A stretch of 7,800 nucleotides of DNA from the NCBI GenBank assembly GCA_937892315.1, contig CALAVF010000052.1, positions 1 to 7,800 of the forward strand, written 5' to 3'. Positions 1 to 6,987 of this stretch are shown in pieces. The stretch comes from an uncultured Prevotellaceae bacterium (GTDB lineage Bacteria; Bacteroidota; Bacteroidia; Bacteroidales; Bacteroidaceae). Each line of letters begins with the position of its first letter. Position 1 is the first letter of the stretch. The notes beneath the pieces are model-generated. The model did not search any database and was not told the DNA's origin. It worked only from the letters and a program-made list of their open reading frames with translations. Both the position numbers and the translations under genes were made by a program.

Positions 1-1033
1 CGTTGAAGAAGAAAGTCACGTGGGCATATTTCTCTGTTTCAGCCGTGTGCAACTGCTTCAGGCCCTTGCTGCTGATGTATTCGCCCAGCGTGTTCTCTAC
101 GTTCTCCTTCGGGAAGAGGATGTGTACGCCTGTGAACGAAGCGTCGTAAGGTGTCATACAATAGTATTGGAGTCCAGGAATGGTCTTCATGCCCTGCTCC
201 TCCATGTCCTTCTGTGTCAGTACGATAGTCAACTCCTTGGCACGGTCGTTGCGGTAGTTGTAGAAGATGACGACGTCGCCTTCCTTGATGCGACCATCCA
301 CGTTGCAGTTCACCAGTGGCTCCATAAATTCGTCCGTGTCTTTGTTCTCCTCGGTGTGACGGTCGTAGCATCCCTGTACAGCCTCTACCATGTCTGCCAC
401 CTCACGTCCCTTGCCATTCACCAACTGGTCGTAAGCCACCTTGATGCGGTCCCAGCGCTTGTCGCGGTCCATGGCGTAGAAACGGCCGATGATGGAAGCG
501 ATGGCACCTACGCCCACTTCATCGATGTGCTTCTGCAAGTCGGCAATGAAGCCCTTGCCCGACTTCGGGTCGGTGTCGCGACCGTCCATGAAGCAGTGTA
601 CGTAGCAGTTCTCAATGCCATATACCTTGGCGATGTCGATGAGTTTCAAGATGTGGTTGAAGGAAGAATGAACGCCGCCCGTCGAGGTCAAGCCCATCAG
701 GTGAACACTCTTGCCATGCTCTTTGGCATAGCCGTAGGCAGACTTGATTTCGGGATTCTCCAAGATGGAGTTGTTGGCACAGGCACGGTTAATCTTCACC
801 AAGTCCTGATACACAATGCGTCCTGCACCGATATTGAGGTGTCCTACCTCCGAGTTGCCCATCTGTCCATCGGGGAGACCCACGTTCTCGCCAGATGCCT
901 GCAACTGAGAGTGAGGATAATTTGCGTTCAGATAATCCATGTAAGGAGTGGGAGTCTGATAAATCACGTCACCCTTACTTTTGTCACCGATTCCCCAACC
1001 ATCGAGAATCATCAAAAGTGCTTTCTTTGCCAT
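1..1033 (-). CDS. gpmI: 2,3-bisphosphoglycerate-independent phosphoglycerate mutase, 3' end beyond the window
   Basis: Cytoplasmic glycolytic and gluconeogenic enzyme that interconverts 3- and 2-phosphoglycerate through a phosphoserine intermediate, with two divalent metals (alkaline-phosphatase superfamily). The reading frame starts at ATG 1031-1033 with [17 protein letters not shown] and is open to the left edge, giving 344 residues of a protein normally about 505-515 long. Visible family motifs: metal ligand Asp11 in ILDGWG, the phosphorylated serine Ser61 in [15 protein letters not shown], His122 in [14 protein letters not shown] at 150-154, [16 protein letters not shown], and [10 protein letters not shown]. 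The last visible residues are [10 protein letters not shown], a typical late motif of the phosphotransferase part. The C-terminal metal site (the DSH region) lies outside the window. It is transcribed away from its neighbour, from a promoter candidate at 1102-1109, and looks monocistronic at this end. Identification is firm. No frameshift is seen in the visible part. Confidence 0.97.
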   Translation of the reverse strand, partial: MAKKALLMILDGWGIGDKSKGDVIYQTPTPYMDYLNANYPHSQLQASGENVGLPDGQMGNSEVGHLNIGAGRIVYQDLVKINRACANNSILENPEIKSAYGYAKEHGKSVHLMGLTSTGGVHSSFNHILKLIDIAKVYGIENCYVHCFMDGRDTDPKSGKGFIADLQKHIDEVGVGAIASIIGRFYAMDRDKRWDRIKVAYDQLVNGKGREVADMVEAVQGCYDRHTEENKDTDEFMEPLVNCNVDGRIKEGDVVIFYNYRNDRAKELTIVLTQKDMEEQGMKTIPGLQYYCMTPYDASFTGVHILFPKENVENTLGEYISSKGLKQLHTAETEKYAHVTFFFN

Positions 1034-1072
1034 AATAATATCTCTTTATTTTAGTATATGAAAATCAAAAAA

Positions 1073-1095
1073 ATCAAAGTGTTTGATGTACTTTG
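1073..1095. promoter_or_regulatory. Overlapping small inverted repeats in the gpmI leader
   Basis: Two short dyads share bases between the gpmI -7 box and its start codon. ATCAAA-GTG-TTTGAT (1073-1087) is a perfect 6-bp repeat with a 3-nt centre. CAAAGT and ACTTTG (1075-1080 and 1090-1095) form another 6-bp repeat with a 9-nt spacer. They cannot both fold at once. They could be an operator or a weak leader structure, but AT-rich DNA gives such dyads by chance, so support is low. Confidence 0.2.
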
Positions 1096-1101
1096 TGGAT
1101 G

Positions 1102-1109
1102 CAAAGGTA
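1102..1109 (-). promoter_or_regulatory. gpmI promoter candidate, -7 box TACCTTTG
   Basis: On the minus strand this reads TACCTTTG, an exact match to the Bacteroidetes primary sigma -7 consensus TAnnTTTG. It lies 68 bp upstream of the gpmI ATG and predicts a leader of roughly 60 nt. The -33 element is weak: only a T-rich CTTTT tract lies about 17 bp further upstream, not a clean TTTG. Confidence 0.6.
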
Positions 1110-1195
1110 CGAAAAAGGGATGACATAAAAGCCATATTTAGGTGGATAATCGTTATTTGACCTCCAAAATGCGATGTTCTTTTGGGAAGATTTTG

Positions 1196-1203
1196 TACCT
1201 TTG
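1196..1203 (+). promoter_or_regulatory. Promoter candidate of the lipoprotein gene, -7 box TACCTTTG
   Basis: TACCTTTG matches TAnnTTTG exactly and ends 30 bp before the ATG at 1234, implying a leader of about 20-25 nt. No clear TTTG lies 19-21 bp upstream; the nearest, at 1181-1184, is too close. It diverges from the gpmI box and shares the 9-mer GTACCTTTG with it. The 200-bp region 1034-1233 holds these two boxes, the small dyads at 1073-1095, and no gene that I can support. Confidence 0.55.
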
Positions 1204-1233
1204 TACTCGTGAACAAACAAAATCGATAGAAAG

Positions 1234-1818
1234 ATGAAAAAAAGTTTTTTGTCGCTACTTCTTTTAGCCTTTGCCGCTTTGGTCATCTGCGGTACGACGT
1301 CATGTAAAAATTCTGCGATCCCGACCACCGAGATTTCATCAGACAGTGATATGGTTGCAGCCATCGAAGATGAAGCCGTTCCTTCTGACCAACCACGCAC
1401 GTTGGACAATGCTCCTGCACCGGAGGGCGAACCTGTTACCGTTTGGCTGCCAGCCGGTTATCTGCCAGATGGCGGTTACCGCATGTTCATTGTGGAAGGT
1501 GATGAGAGCCGATTCATCGAAGACCACATCGGGGAGTCCGACACCATCTATATCCTTCGTCAAGTTAGTTATGAGGTGACCGAAGATACGGAGGAAGCAA
1601 TGGAAGATGGTGGCAAAGGGCACAACTGGGGCGGAAAACTCGTGGTGGATGCCTACGACCCCAAGACGAAGGAGTTTGTGGCTCGCTATGAGGGTGAATA
1701 CTCCACATACGCCGAATACGATCAAGAAGGAGAATTCTTGCATGGTGGTGAGTCCTATTCGGGTACTTGTAAATACGTCGATGGCACCACTGAAGAATTC
1801 AGTTTTTATGGTGATTAG
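1234..1818 (+). CDS. Small acidic lipoprotein of unknown function
   Basis: Encodes 194 residues that I do not recognise as a named family. The N-terminus MKKSFLSLLLLAFAALVICG is a typical lipoprotein signal: Lys2-Lys3, a long hydrophobic core, then a relaxed lipobox TTSC with the acylated cysteine at position 24. The residues after Cys24 (KNSAI) lack the acidic run that marks Bacteroidetes surface-exported lipoproteins, so it more likely faces the periplasm; this is an inference. The mature part is strongly acidic, with Asp and Glu outnumbering Lys and Arg roughly three to one. Residues 31-65 are probably a flexible, Pro- and Glu-rich linker. From about 68 the chain alternates short beta-like strands with Gly/Asp turns (WLPAGYLPDGGYRMFIVEG, then GGKLVVDAYDPKTKEFVARY), which suggests a small beta-rich fold. 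A lone second mature cysteine is at 179. The start follows the promoter box at 1196-1203 by 30 bp, and the gene appears intact. Confidence 0.8.
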   Translation: MKKSFLSLLLLAFAALVICGTTSCKNSAIPTTEISSDSDMVAAIEDEAVPSDQPRTLDNAPAPEGEPVTVWLPAGYLPDGGYRMFIVEGDESRFIEDHIGESDTIYILRQVSYEVTEDTEEAMEDGGKGHNWGGKLVVDAYDPKTKEFVARYEGEYSTYAEYDQEGEFLHGGESYSGTCKYVDGTTEEFSFYGD

Positions 1819-1843
1819 GAGGGCTTAAGCAAAAACGATTCTT

Positions 1844-1872
1844 TTTGTGAGAAGATTGATCCCATATTTTTG
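1844..1872 (+). promoter_or_regulatory. Promoter candidate before the GSCFA and murF-alr genes
   Basis: TATTTTTG at 1865-1872 fits TAnnTTTG exactly. A TTTG at 1844-1847 lies 17 bp upstream, slightly short of the usual 19-21 bp. The box sits only 9 bp before ATG 1882 and 18 bp before ATG 1891, so any transcript would have a very short leader or none, which slightly favours the 1891 start. The 63-bp gap after the lipoprotein stop has no strong GC-rich terminator, so read-through from the lipoprotein gene is also possible. Confidence 0.4.
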
Positions 1873-1881
1873 TGTCTCGAA

Positions 1882-2829
1882 ATGGAACTGATGACACGCA
1901 TAGACATTCCGGTGTCGGAGTGGAAGATGGAGATGGGCAGCAAAGTGCTGTTGGTGGGCTCTTGCTTTGCCGACGAGGTGGGGCAGAAGATGGTGCGGGG
2001 AGGATTCAACGCCATGGTCAACCCCTTTGGCACCTTGTACAACCCTGCCAGCATCGCTGCGAGCCTGTTGAGGAGCATGAGTGAAAAGGAGGTGGAGATT
2101 CCTATCAGTGAGGGAGATGACGGTTGGGCTTCTGATGAATCGTACCCGAGGGGTACGATGGGGCGTACCCCTCGGGTACGGCAAACCGCAGCCGAGGGGT
2201 ACGTTTTTAGAGATGCGACGGGTGTGTGGCACTCGTGGATGCACCATAGTTGTTTCTCTTCTGCCGACCCTGCGGAGTTGGTGGAGCGGGTAAACCGCAC
2301 CACGCATGAGGTGGCAGCGTTTCTGCGTGAAGCCGATGTGTTGATTGTCACGTTGGGTACAGCCATCGTCTATCGACTCAAGGAGACGGGAATGCTGGTT
2401 GCCAACTGCCACAAGCAGCCCGACGGCCTTTTTGTGCGAGAGCGGCTTTCGGCATACGACATTGCTGACCAGTGGCACATGCTCTTGCAACTGCTGGAGA
2501 GTGTGAATCCTCGGTTGAAAGTGATTTTCACGGTCAGCCCCATCCGTCACAAGCGGGATGGCTTTCATATCAACCAGATTTCTAAGGGCATTCTGCTGCA
2601 AGCAATAGACGAGATGAAGGTGGAATATTTCCCTACCTACGAAATCATGATGGACGAATTGCGTGATTACCGTTTCTATGCCGACGACATGATTCACCCG
2701 TCCGAAAAGGCGGTGGAGTATATCTGGCAACGATTTCAGGACACTTATTTTGACAACAAAACAAAGGATGCGGTGGCAAAAGCGACGAAGGAGTGGCTGC
2801 GTCATCAGCACCGAACCATCATACAATGA
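1882..2829 (+). CDS. GSCFA domain protein (SGNH-hydrolase-like), carrying a palindromic insert
   Basis: Member of the GSCFA family, named for the motif seen here at residues 26-30 of the 315-residue product. The family is related to SGNH/GDSL hydrolases, but its substrate is unknown to me. Landmarks in order: LLVGSCFADEVG with putative nucleophile Ser27, NPFGTLYNPASIA, GVWHSWMHHSCFS, VTLGTAIVYRL, FTVSPIRHKRDGF, and near the end the putative Asp/His pair in DDMIHPSEKA. There is no signal peptide, so it is probably cytoplasmic. The frame also has an upstream TTG at 1870; ATG 1882 or ATG 1891 (MTRIDIPV) are better starts because family members begin shortly before the GSCFA motif. Its stop overlaps the murF-alr start as ATGA, implying translational coupling and perhaps a related envelope role. 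Odd point: a 63-bp palindromic stretch adds 21 residues (SYPRGTMGRTPRVRQ and following) just before the conserved GVWHSW segment. Family assignment is firm; function is not. Confidence 0.92.
   Translation: MELMTRIDIPVSEWKMEMGSKVLLVGSCFADEVGQKMVRGGFNAMVNPFGTLYNPASIAASLLRSMSEKEVEIPISEGDDGWASDESYPRGTMGRTPRVRQTAAEGYVFRDATGVWHSWMHHSCFSSADPAELVERVNRTTHEVAAFLREADVLIVTLGTAIVYRLKETGMLVANCHKQPDGLFVRERLSAYDIADQWHMLLQLLESVNPRLKVIFTVSPIRHKRDGFHINQISKGILLQAIDEMKVEYFPTYEIMMDELRDYRFYADDMIHPSEKAVEYIWQRFQDTYFDNKTKDAVAKATKEWLRHQHRTIIQ
2141..2203. repeat. 63-bp palindromic element inserted in frame in the GSCFA gene
   Basis: The arm CGTACCCGAGGGGTACG (2141-2157) and its perfect reverse complement (2164-2180) flank a 6-nt loop, ATGGGG. 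Each arm is itself a dyad: CGTACCC, a 3-nt centre (GAG or CTC), then GGGTACG. A fifth half-copy ends the element (CCGAGGGGTACG, 2192-2203). In total the heptamer CGTACCC or its complement occurs five times: 2141, 2151, 2164, 2174 and 2197. The block is 63 bp, exactly 21 codons, and contains no stop codon in any of the six frames. Removing it on paper leaves Asp-Glu-Phe-Phe-Arg-Asp directly before GVWHSW, in frame. I infer a small mobile or amplified palindromic element comparable in style to protein-coding palindromic elements of Rickettsia. Only one copy lies in this window, so dispersal is not shown here. Confidence 0.75.
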
Positions 2830-5291
2830 CATACACAATCGAAGAGATATCGCAAATCATGGGTGCCCAAAGGAAGGGCACAGCCAATGCAAGGATTAAC
2901 TGGCTGCTCATCGACAGCCGCAGCCTCTGTTTCCCAGAGGAAACGTTGTTCTTTGCCTTGAAGACGGAGAAGAACGACGGACACAAGTACATCAACGAAC
3001 TTTACCGACGCGGTGTGAGGAACTTCGTGATTGCTCCCCCTTCCCCACGGGAGGAGTTCTTTAAGATGGAGAGCATGACGGATGCCAATTTCCTCATCGT
3101 CAGGAAGCCCTTGGAGGCTCTGCAGGACTTGGCGGCTTATCATCGCAGCCGGTTGGACATTCCCGTCATTGCCATCACAGGTTCCAACGGAAAGACCACG
3201 GTGAAGGAATGGCTCTATCAGTTGCTTTCTCCCGACTGCAACGTGTGCCGTTCCCCTCGCAGTTACAATAGTCAGGTGGGTGTGCCGCTGAGTGTGTGGC
3301 TGATCAGCAACCATAACGATGTCGCCATCATCGAGGCAGGCATCTCGCAGCCAGGTGAGATGGAGAAGTTGGAACGCATTGTGAAGCCCACTATCGGTGT
3401 GATGACCAATCTGGGTGCTGCCCATCAGGAGAACTTCATGAGTTACGACATCAAGTGTGCGGAAAAGATGAAACTCTTCGAGCATTGCCAGACGGTGGTC
3501 ATCAATTCCGACAATGCCACCATCCAGAAGTGTGCATCAGTGTTGCCCGAGAGCGTGAAGCGAGAAAGGTTGCAAGTGCGTCAGGTTGAGAAAGAGGATG
3601 GGCAGGCGACGATACACTTTGAATATCAAGGTAAGGTGGGGCAGTACACCATCCACTTCATCGACGATGCCTCCATCGAGAACTCCATTACGTGCTTCTC
3701 GACCGTGTTGGCACTACAGGAACGAGGAATGAGGGTCTCTGATTTATGCGACCGCATGAGCCGTCTGGAGCAGGTCGCTATGCGTCTGGAGGTGAAGGTG
3801 GGTAAGAACGGGTGTACCCTCATCAACGACTCCTATAACTCCGACGTGCAGTCGCTGGACATTGCGCTCGACTTCATGAATCGTCGTCCCGAGACTCGCA
3901 AACAGCATCGCACGTTGATTCTCTCCGACATTCTCCAGAGCGGTGAGTCGCCCCGCAGCCTCTACTCCCGTGTGGCACAGATGGCTGCCTCCCGTGGCAT
4001 CGAGAAGGTCATTGGCGTGGGCGAGGAAATCAGTGCCTGTGCCGACTATTTCCCGATGGAGCACTACATGTTCCGTACCTCCGATGCTCTGATTCGCAGC
4101 GAGGTTTTCGACCATCTGAAGGATGAGTTCATCTTGATTAAGGGGGCTCGTCAGTTCCGTTTCGACAAACTCAGCGACCTCTTGACATTGAAGGTGCATC
4201 AGACCATCCTCGAAGTAAACCTCAATGCCCTCGTGAACAATGTCCGCTATTATCGCCGCTTCATGAAGCCCGAAACGAAGATGGTCTGCATGGTGAAAGC
4301 GAGCGGCTATGGAGTCGGTTCGCTGGAGACGAGCAAGACCTTGCAGGACAATGGGGTGGATTACCTTGCCGTGGCAGTTGCCGACGAAGGTGCCGACTTG
4401 CGAGAGGCGGGCATCACGGCAAACATCATGATTATGAATCCAGAGACCACTTCCTTCAAGATGCTTTTCGACTATCGTCTGGAGCCCGAAGTGTTCAGTT
4501 TCTCTCTGCTCGAACAACTCATTCATGCTGCCGAGAAAGAGGGTATCACCAACTTCCCCATTCACATCAAACTCGACACGGGTATGCACCGACTTGGTTT
4601 CAATCCCGAAACCGATATGCCCCGTCTCATCGAGCGACTTCGCCGACAGACCGCCCTCGTGCCTTGTTCGGTATTCAGCCATTTCGTGGGCAGCGATGGT
4701 GACGAGTTCGATGCCTTCTCTCACCGCCAGTTCGACCTCTTCGACAAGGCGAGCCGCCAGTTGCAGGCTGCCTACGGACATAAGATTATTCGTCACATCT
4801 GCAACTCTGCCGGCATCGAGCACTTCCCTGAGTATCACCTTGATATGGTGCGTCTCGGCTTGGGACTCTATGGCATCAATTCCCGCAACAATCAGATTCT
4901 CAACAATGTGGCAACCCTCAAGACGACTATCCTCCAGATTCGCAACGTACCGAAGGGTGACACCATTGGCTATTCTCGCCGCACGACGCTCGACCGTGAC
5001 AGCCGCATTGCCGCCATCCCGATTGGCTATGCCGACGGCTTGAACCGCCATCTTGGCAACCGTGGCTGCTATTGTCTGGTCAACGGGCAGAAGGCGGAGT
5101 ATGTGGGCAATATCTGCATGGATGTCTGCATGATTGACGTGACCGACATCGATTGTCAGGAAGGAGACCAAGTGGAGATTTTCGGCGACAACCTGCCTGT
5201 CACCGTCCTCAGCGATGCCCTTGGCACCATTCCCTACGAGATTCTCACCTGTATCAGCAACCGTGTTCAACGAGTATATATCCAAGAATGA
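2826..5291 (+). CDS. murF-alr: Bifunctional MurF ligase / alanine racemase fusion
   Basis: An 821-residue fusion of two cytoplasmic peptidoglycan-precursor enzymes, an arrangement known from Bacteroidetes. Residues 1 to about 457 are MurF, which joins D-Ala-D-Ala to UDP-MurNAc-tripeptide using ATP: an N-terminal substrate domain (LLIDSRSL), the ATP loop GSNGKTT at 119-125, NLGAAHQENF, and the C-terminal ligase motif NDSYNS starting at Asn334. The MurF part ends near LIKGARQFRFDKL. Residues about 458-821 are a PLP-dependent alanine racemase (L-Ala to D-Ala): PLP lysine Lys491 in MVKASGYG, the catalytic tyrosine equivalent Tyr716 in TIGYSRRTT, IPIGYADGLNR, and GNICMDVCMID. Both active sites look intact. 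The start is ATG 2826, which overlaps the GSCFA stop by four bases; upstream in-frame codons 2793-2825 belong to the GSCFA coding region. The peptidase gene follows after 31 bp without an obvious terminator. Identification is very firm; the fusion supplies D-Ala and consumes its dipeptide in one chain. Confidence 0.97.
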   Translation: MTYTIEEISQIMGAQRKGTANARINWLLIDSRSLCFPEETLFFALKTEKNDGHKYINELYRRGVRNFVIAPPSPREEFFKMESMTDANFLIVRKPLEALQDLAAYHRSRLDIPVIAITGSNGKTTVKEWLYQLLSPDCNVCRSPRSYNSQVGVPLSVWLISNHNDVAIIEAGISQPGEMEKLERIVKPTIGVMTNLGAAHQENFMSYDIKCAEKMKLFEHCQTVVINSDNATIQKCASVLPESVKRERLQVRQVEKEDGQATIHFEYQGKVGQYTIHFIDDASIENSITCFSTVLALQERGMRVSDLCDRMSRLEQVAMRLEVKVGKNGCTLINDSYNSDVQSLDIALDFMNRRPETRKQHRTLILSDILQSGESPRSLYSRVAQMAASRGIEKVIGVGEEISACADYFPMEHYMFRTSDALIRSEVFDHLKDEFILIKGARQFRFDKLSDLLTLKVHQTILEVNLNALVNNVRYYRRFMKPETKMVCMVKASGYGVGSLETSKTLQDNGVDYLAVAVADEGADLREAGITANIMIMNPETTSFKMLFDYRLEPEVFSFSLLEQLIHAAEKEGITNFPIHIKLDTGMHRLGFNPETDMPRLIERLRRQTALVPCSVFSHFVGSDGDEFDAFSHRQFDLFDKASRQLQAAYGHKIIRHICNSAGIEHFPEYHLDMVRLGLGLYGINSRNNQILNNVATLKTTILQIRNVPKGDTIGYSRRTTLDRDSRIAAIPIGYADGLNRHLGNRGCYCLVNGQKAEYVGNICMDVCMIDVTDIDCQEGDQVEIFGDNLPVTVLSDALGTIPYEILTCISNRVQRVYIQE

Positions 5292-5322
5292 TGTACCATA
5301 AGACGACAAACACGAAATCATC

Positions 5323-6978
5323 ATGAAGAGACTGACCTATCTGCTTTTTTTGCTGTGCCTGACACAGATGCTCTCAGCCCAGCGGCTTATCCGTCGCAAC
5401 AGCCGCCACTACATCGAGGCACAGACGCTTCCTGGCCGAGTGGATCCTCTGCTCACGGATGTGTGGGACCAGTATGCCCCATTCAACAACCTGTGCCCCC
5501 TCGATAGCACAGGCGAACGCTCCGTGGTGGGTTGTGTGGCGACTGCCATGACCCAGGTGATGCGCTATTGGCAGTGGCCCAAGCAGGGAACTGGCTCGCA
5601 TGAATACACCGACAGCATCGGTTGCGGACAGACCTTTTCCATCAACTTCTCCGAACATACCTACGACTGGAGCAATATGCTCGACCGCTACACCGAAGGA
5701 CAATACACACAGGCACAGGCAGATGCCATTGCCTTGCTGAGTCTCGATTGTGCCGTGGCTGTCGATATGCGGTTTGGGGCAGAGTCGAGCGGAGCACGTT
5801 CCATCTATCAGTCAATAGCCCTTGCCAACTACTTCGGCTACGACCGCTCCGTGCAGACGCATTTCCGCGATTTCTATTCACTGGCAGAAATCACCCTCAT
5901 GCTCAAGAAGGAGTTGGCAGCAGGTCGTCCCGTCCTCATCTCTGGTTATAACAAAAACGGAGGCCATGCCTACGTGCTGGATGGCTATGATGAAGAGGAC
6001 AATTTTCATATTCGTTTGGGCAATCCCGATGGCGATGGTGACGGCTGGACTTATCTCCCCAACATGGTGCCTGATCAACCCACATGGTACGACAAGAGCA
6101 GCCCAGAGAACGGCTATAACCTCTTGCAGATGTTCACCATTGGCATCATGCCCGAAAATCATGCCGAAGCCACGGGCATAGAACGCCACGACTTCGCTTT
6201 TCAGTACATCAGTGCCGTGACCGACAGCCTCCAGCCTCTGCCTGTCTATCCCCGTGACGAGGTGGCATTGACGGTTCACGACCTCTGCAATATCGGCTGG
6301 AACCTTCATGCCGACTCTGTAGCACTCATGTTGAAGAAAGGTGATGATAGGGTCTGCTCACTCTATGTTTACGGTCGCGATTTCCAACTTGAAGAGGTGG
6401 ACGATACGACTTACACAGATACCCTAACCTTGAAACTGCCCTCATGGGTGGAAGACGGAGCCTATACCATCGTCCCCATGTATCGTGACAATGCCCTCGA
6501 TGGTGGCACCGAATGGCGTGAAGCATTGACCTGCACTGGCACTCCAAACTATCTCATTGCCAACGTGCAGAGCAATACCGTCACCCTCCAGAGCGATACC
6601 GCTTCCACGGCTTATCTCACCCTTGAAGACATTGATGTGCCCGACTTCATCGTCAATGGTACGGCACCCGATTTCAGCGTCACCTTCAAGAACCACAACA
6701 TCGAAATGGCGGGGCGTTTCTACCTCATGATGGAAAGCCTTGACGAAGGTGGACGGTCTTTCATCTTGCAACGCCAAGGCATCACGCTGGCAAAGGACGA
6801 GGTGAGCGAACGCCGCTTCTACAAGAGCAAGGTGACGGCTCCGCAGCGTGGCAAGTTCCGTCTGCATGTTTACTACGAGTCCAACCTCTTTGCAGATGAA
6901 CTCATTGAACTGGAATTGCCCGAAGAAAAACTGATAGAAGTCATTGCTGCCAGCCAGATTCAATTGGCTCAGCGATAG
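5323..6978 (+). CDS. Secreted C10 family (streptopain-like) cysteine peptidase homologue with altered active-site strand
   Basis: A 551-residue exported protein. The signal peptide MKRLTYLLFLLCLTQMLSA is probably cut after Ala19. The C10 peptidase domain follows directly (about 38-280): VDPLLTDVWDQYAPFNNLCP, nucleophile Cys71 in VVGCVATAMTQVMRYW, VDMRFGAESSGARS, and AGRPVLISGYNKNGGHAYVLDGYD with catalytic His215. The Cys-His spacing of 144 residues is close to the 148 of streptococcal SpeB. Two oddities stand out. There is no room for the propeptide of about 118 residues found in SpeB. The strand after the His, which in SpeB reads HVNWGWGG, is here HIRLGNPD, followed by a DGDGDGW loop, so the usual Asn and Trp are absent. 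Residues about 285-551 look beta-rich and may form Ig-like sandwich domains; no type IX secretion tail or lipobox is evident. It lies 31 bp after murF-alr and may be co-transcribed. Family membership is firm; proteolytic activity is uncertain. Confidence 0.88.
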   Translation: MKRLTYLLFLLCLTQMLSAQRLIRRNSRHYIEAQTLPGRVDPLLTDVWDQYAPFNNLCPLDSTGERSVVGCVATAMTQVMRYWQWPKQGTGSHEYTDSIGCGQTFSINFSEHTYDWSNMLDRYTEGQYTQAQADAIALLSLDCAVAVDMRFGAESSGARSIYQSIALANYFGYDRSVQTHFRDFYSLAEITLMLKKELAAGRPVLISGYNKNGGHAYVLDGYDEEDNFHIRLGNPDGDGDGWTYLPNMVPDQPTWYDKSSPENGYNLLQMFTIGIMPENHAEATGIERHDFAFQYISAVTDSLQPLPVYPRDEVALTVHDLCNIGWNLHADSVALMLKKGDDRVCSLYVYGRDFQLEEVDDTTYTDTLTLKLPSWVEDGAYTIVPMYRDNALDGGTEWREALTCTGTPNYLIANVQSNTVTLQSDTASTAYLTLEDIDVPDFIVNGTAPDFSVTFKNHNIEMAGRFYLMMESLDEGGRSFILQRQGITLAKDEVSERRFYKSKVTAPQRGKFRLHVYYESNLFADELIELELPEEKLIEVIAASQIQLAQR

Positions 6979-6987
6979 CCGCTCCGT

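Noticed and set aside
20..1054. A 344-codon plus-strand open frame across the gpmI region
   Set aside because: It is the antisense shadow of gpmI; the minus strand carries the catalytic motifs throughout.
1715..1815. MORN-like repeats at the C-terminus of the lipoprotein (YEGEYSTYAEYD, GEFLHGGESYSG)
   Set aside because: The spacing and Gly/Tyr pattern are not regular enough for MORN repeats; only loose resemblance.
1823..1847. Possible terminator after the lipoprotein gene (GCTTAAGC palindrome, then CAAAAA-N6-TTTTTG)
   Set aside because: The stem is almost entirely A/T and too weak for a convincing intrinsic terminator; the T-run also overlaps the proposed -33 element.
2141..2203. CRISPR array or integrase attachment site
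   Set aside because: There are no spacers of uniform length, no cas genes and no integrase nearby; the units are inverted and only heptamers long.
1825..2838. A 337-codon minus-strand open frame across the GSCFA gene
   Set aside because: It is antisense to the GSCFA motifs and its openness across 2141-2203 reflects the stop-free palindrome.
3744..5324. A 526-codon open frame antisense to murF-alr
   Set aside because: It has no recognisable motif and mirrors the fusion gene, whose codon usage leaves the complementary frame open. The sense strand has complete MurF and Alr motifs.
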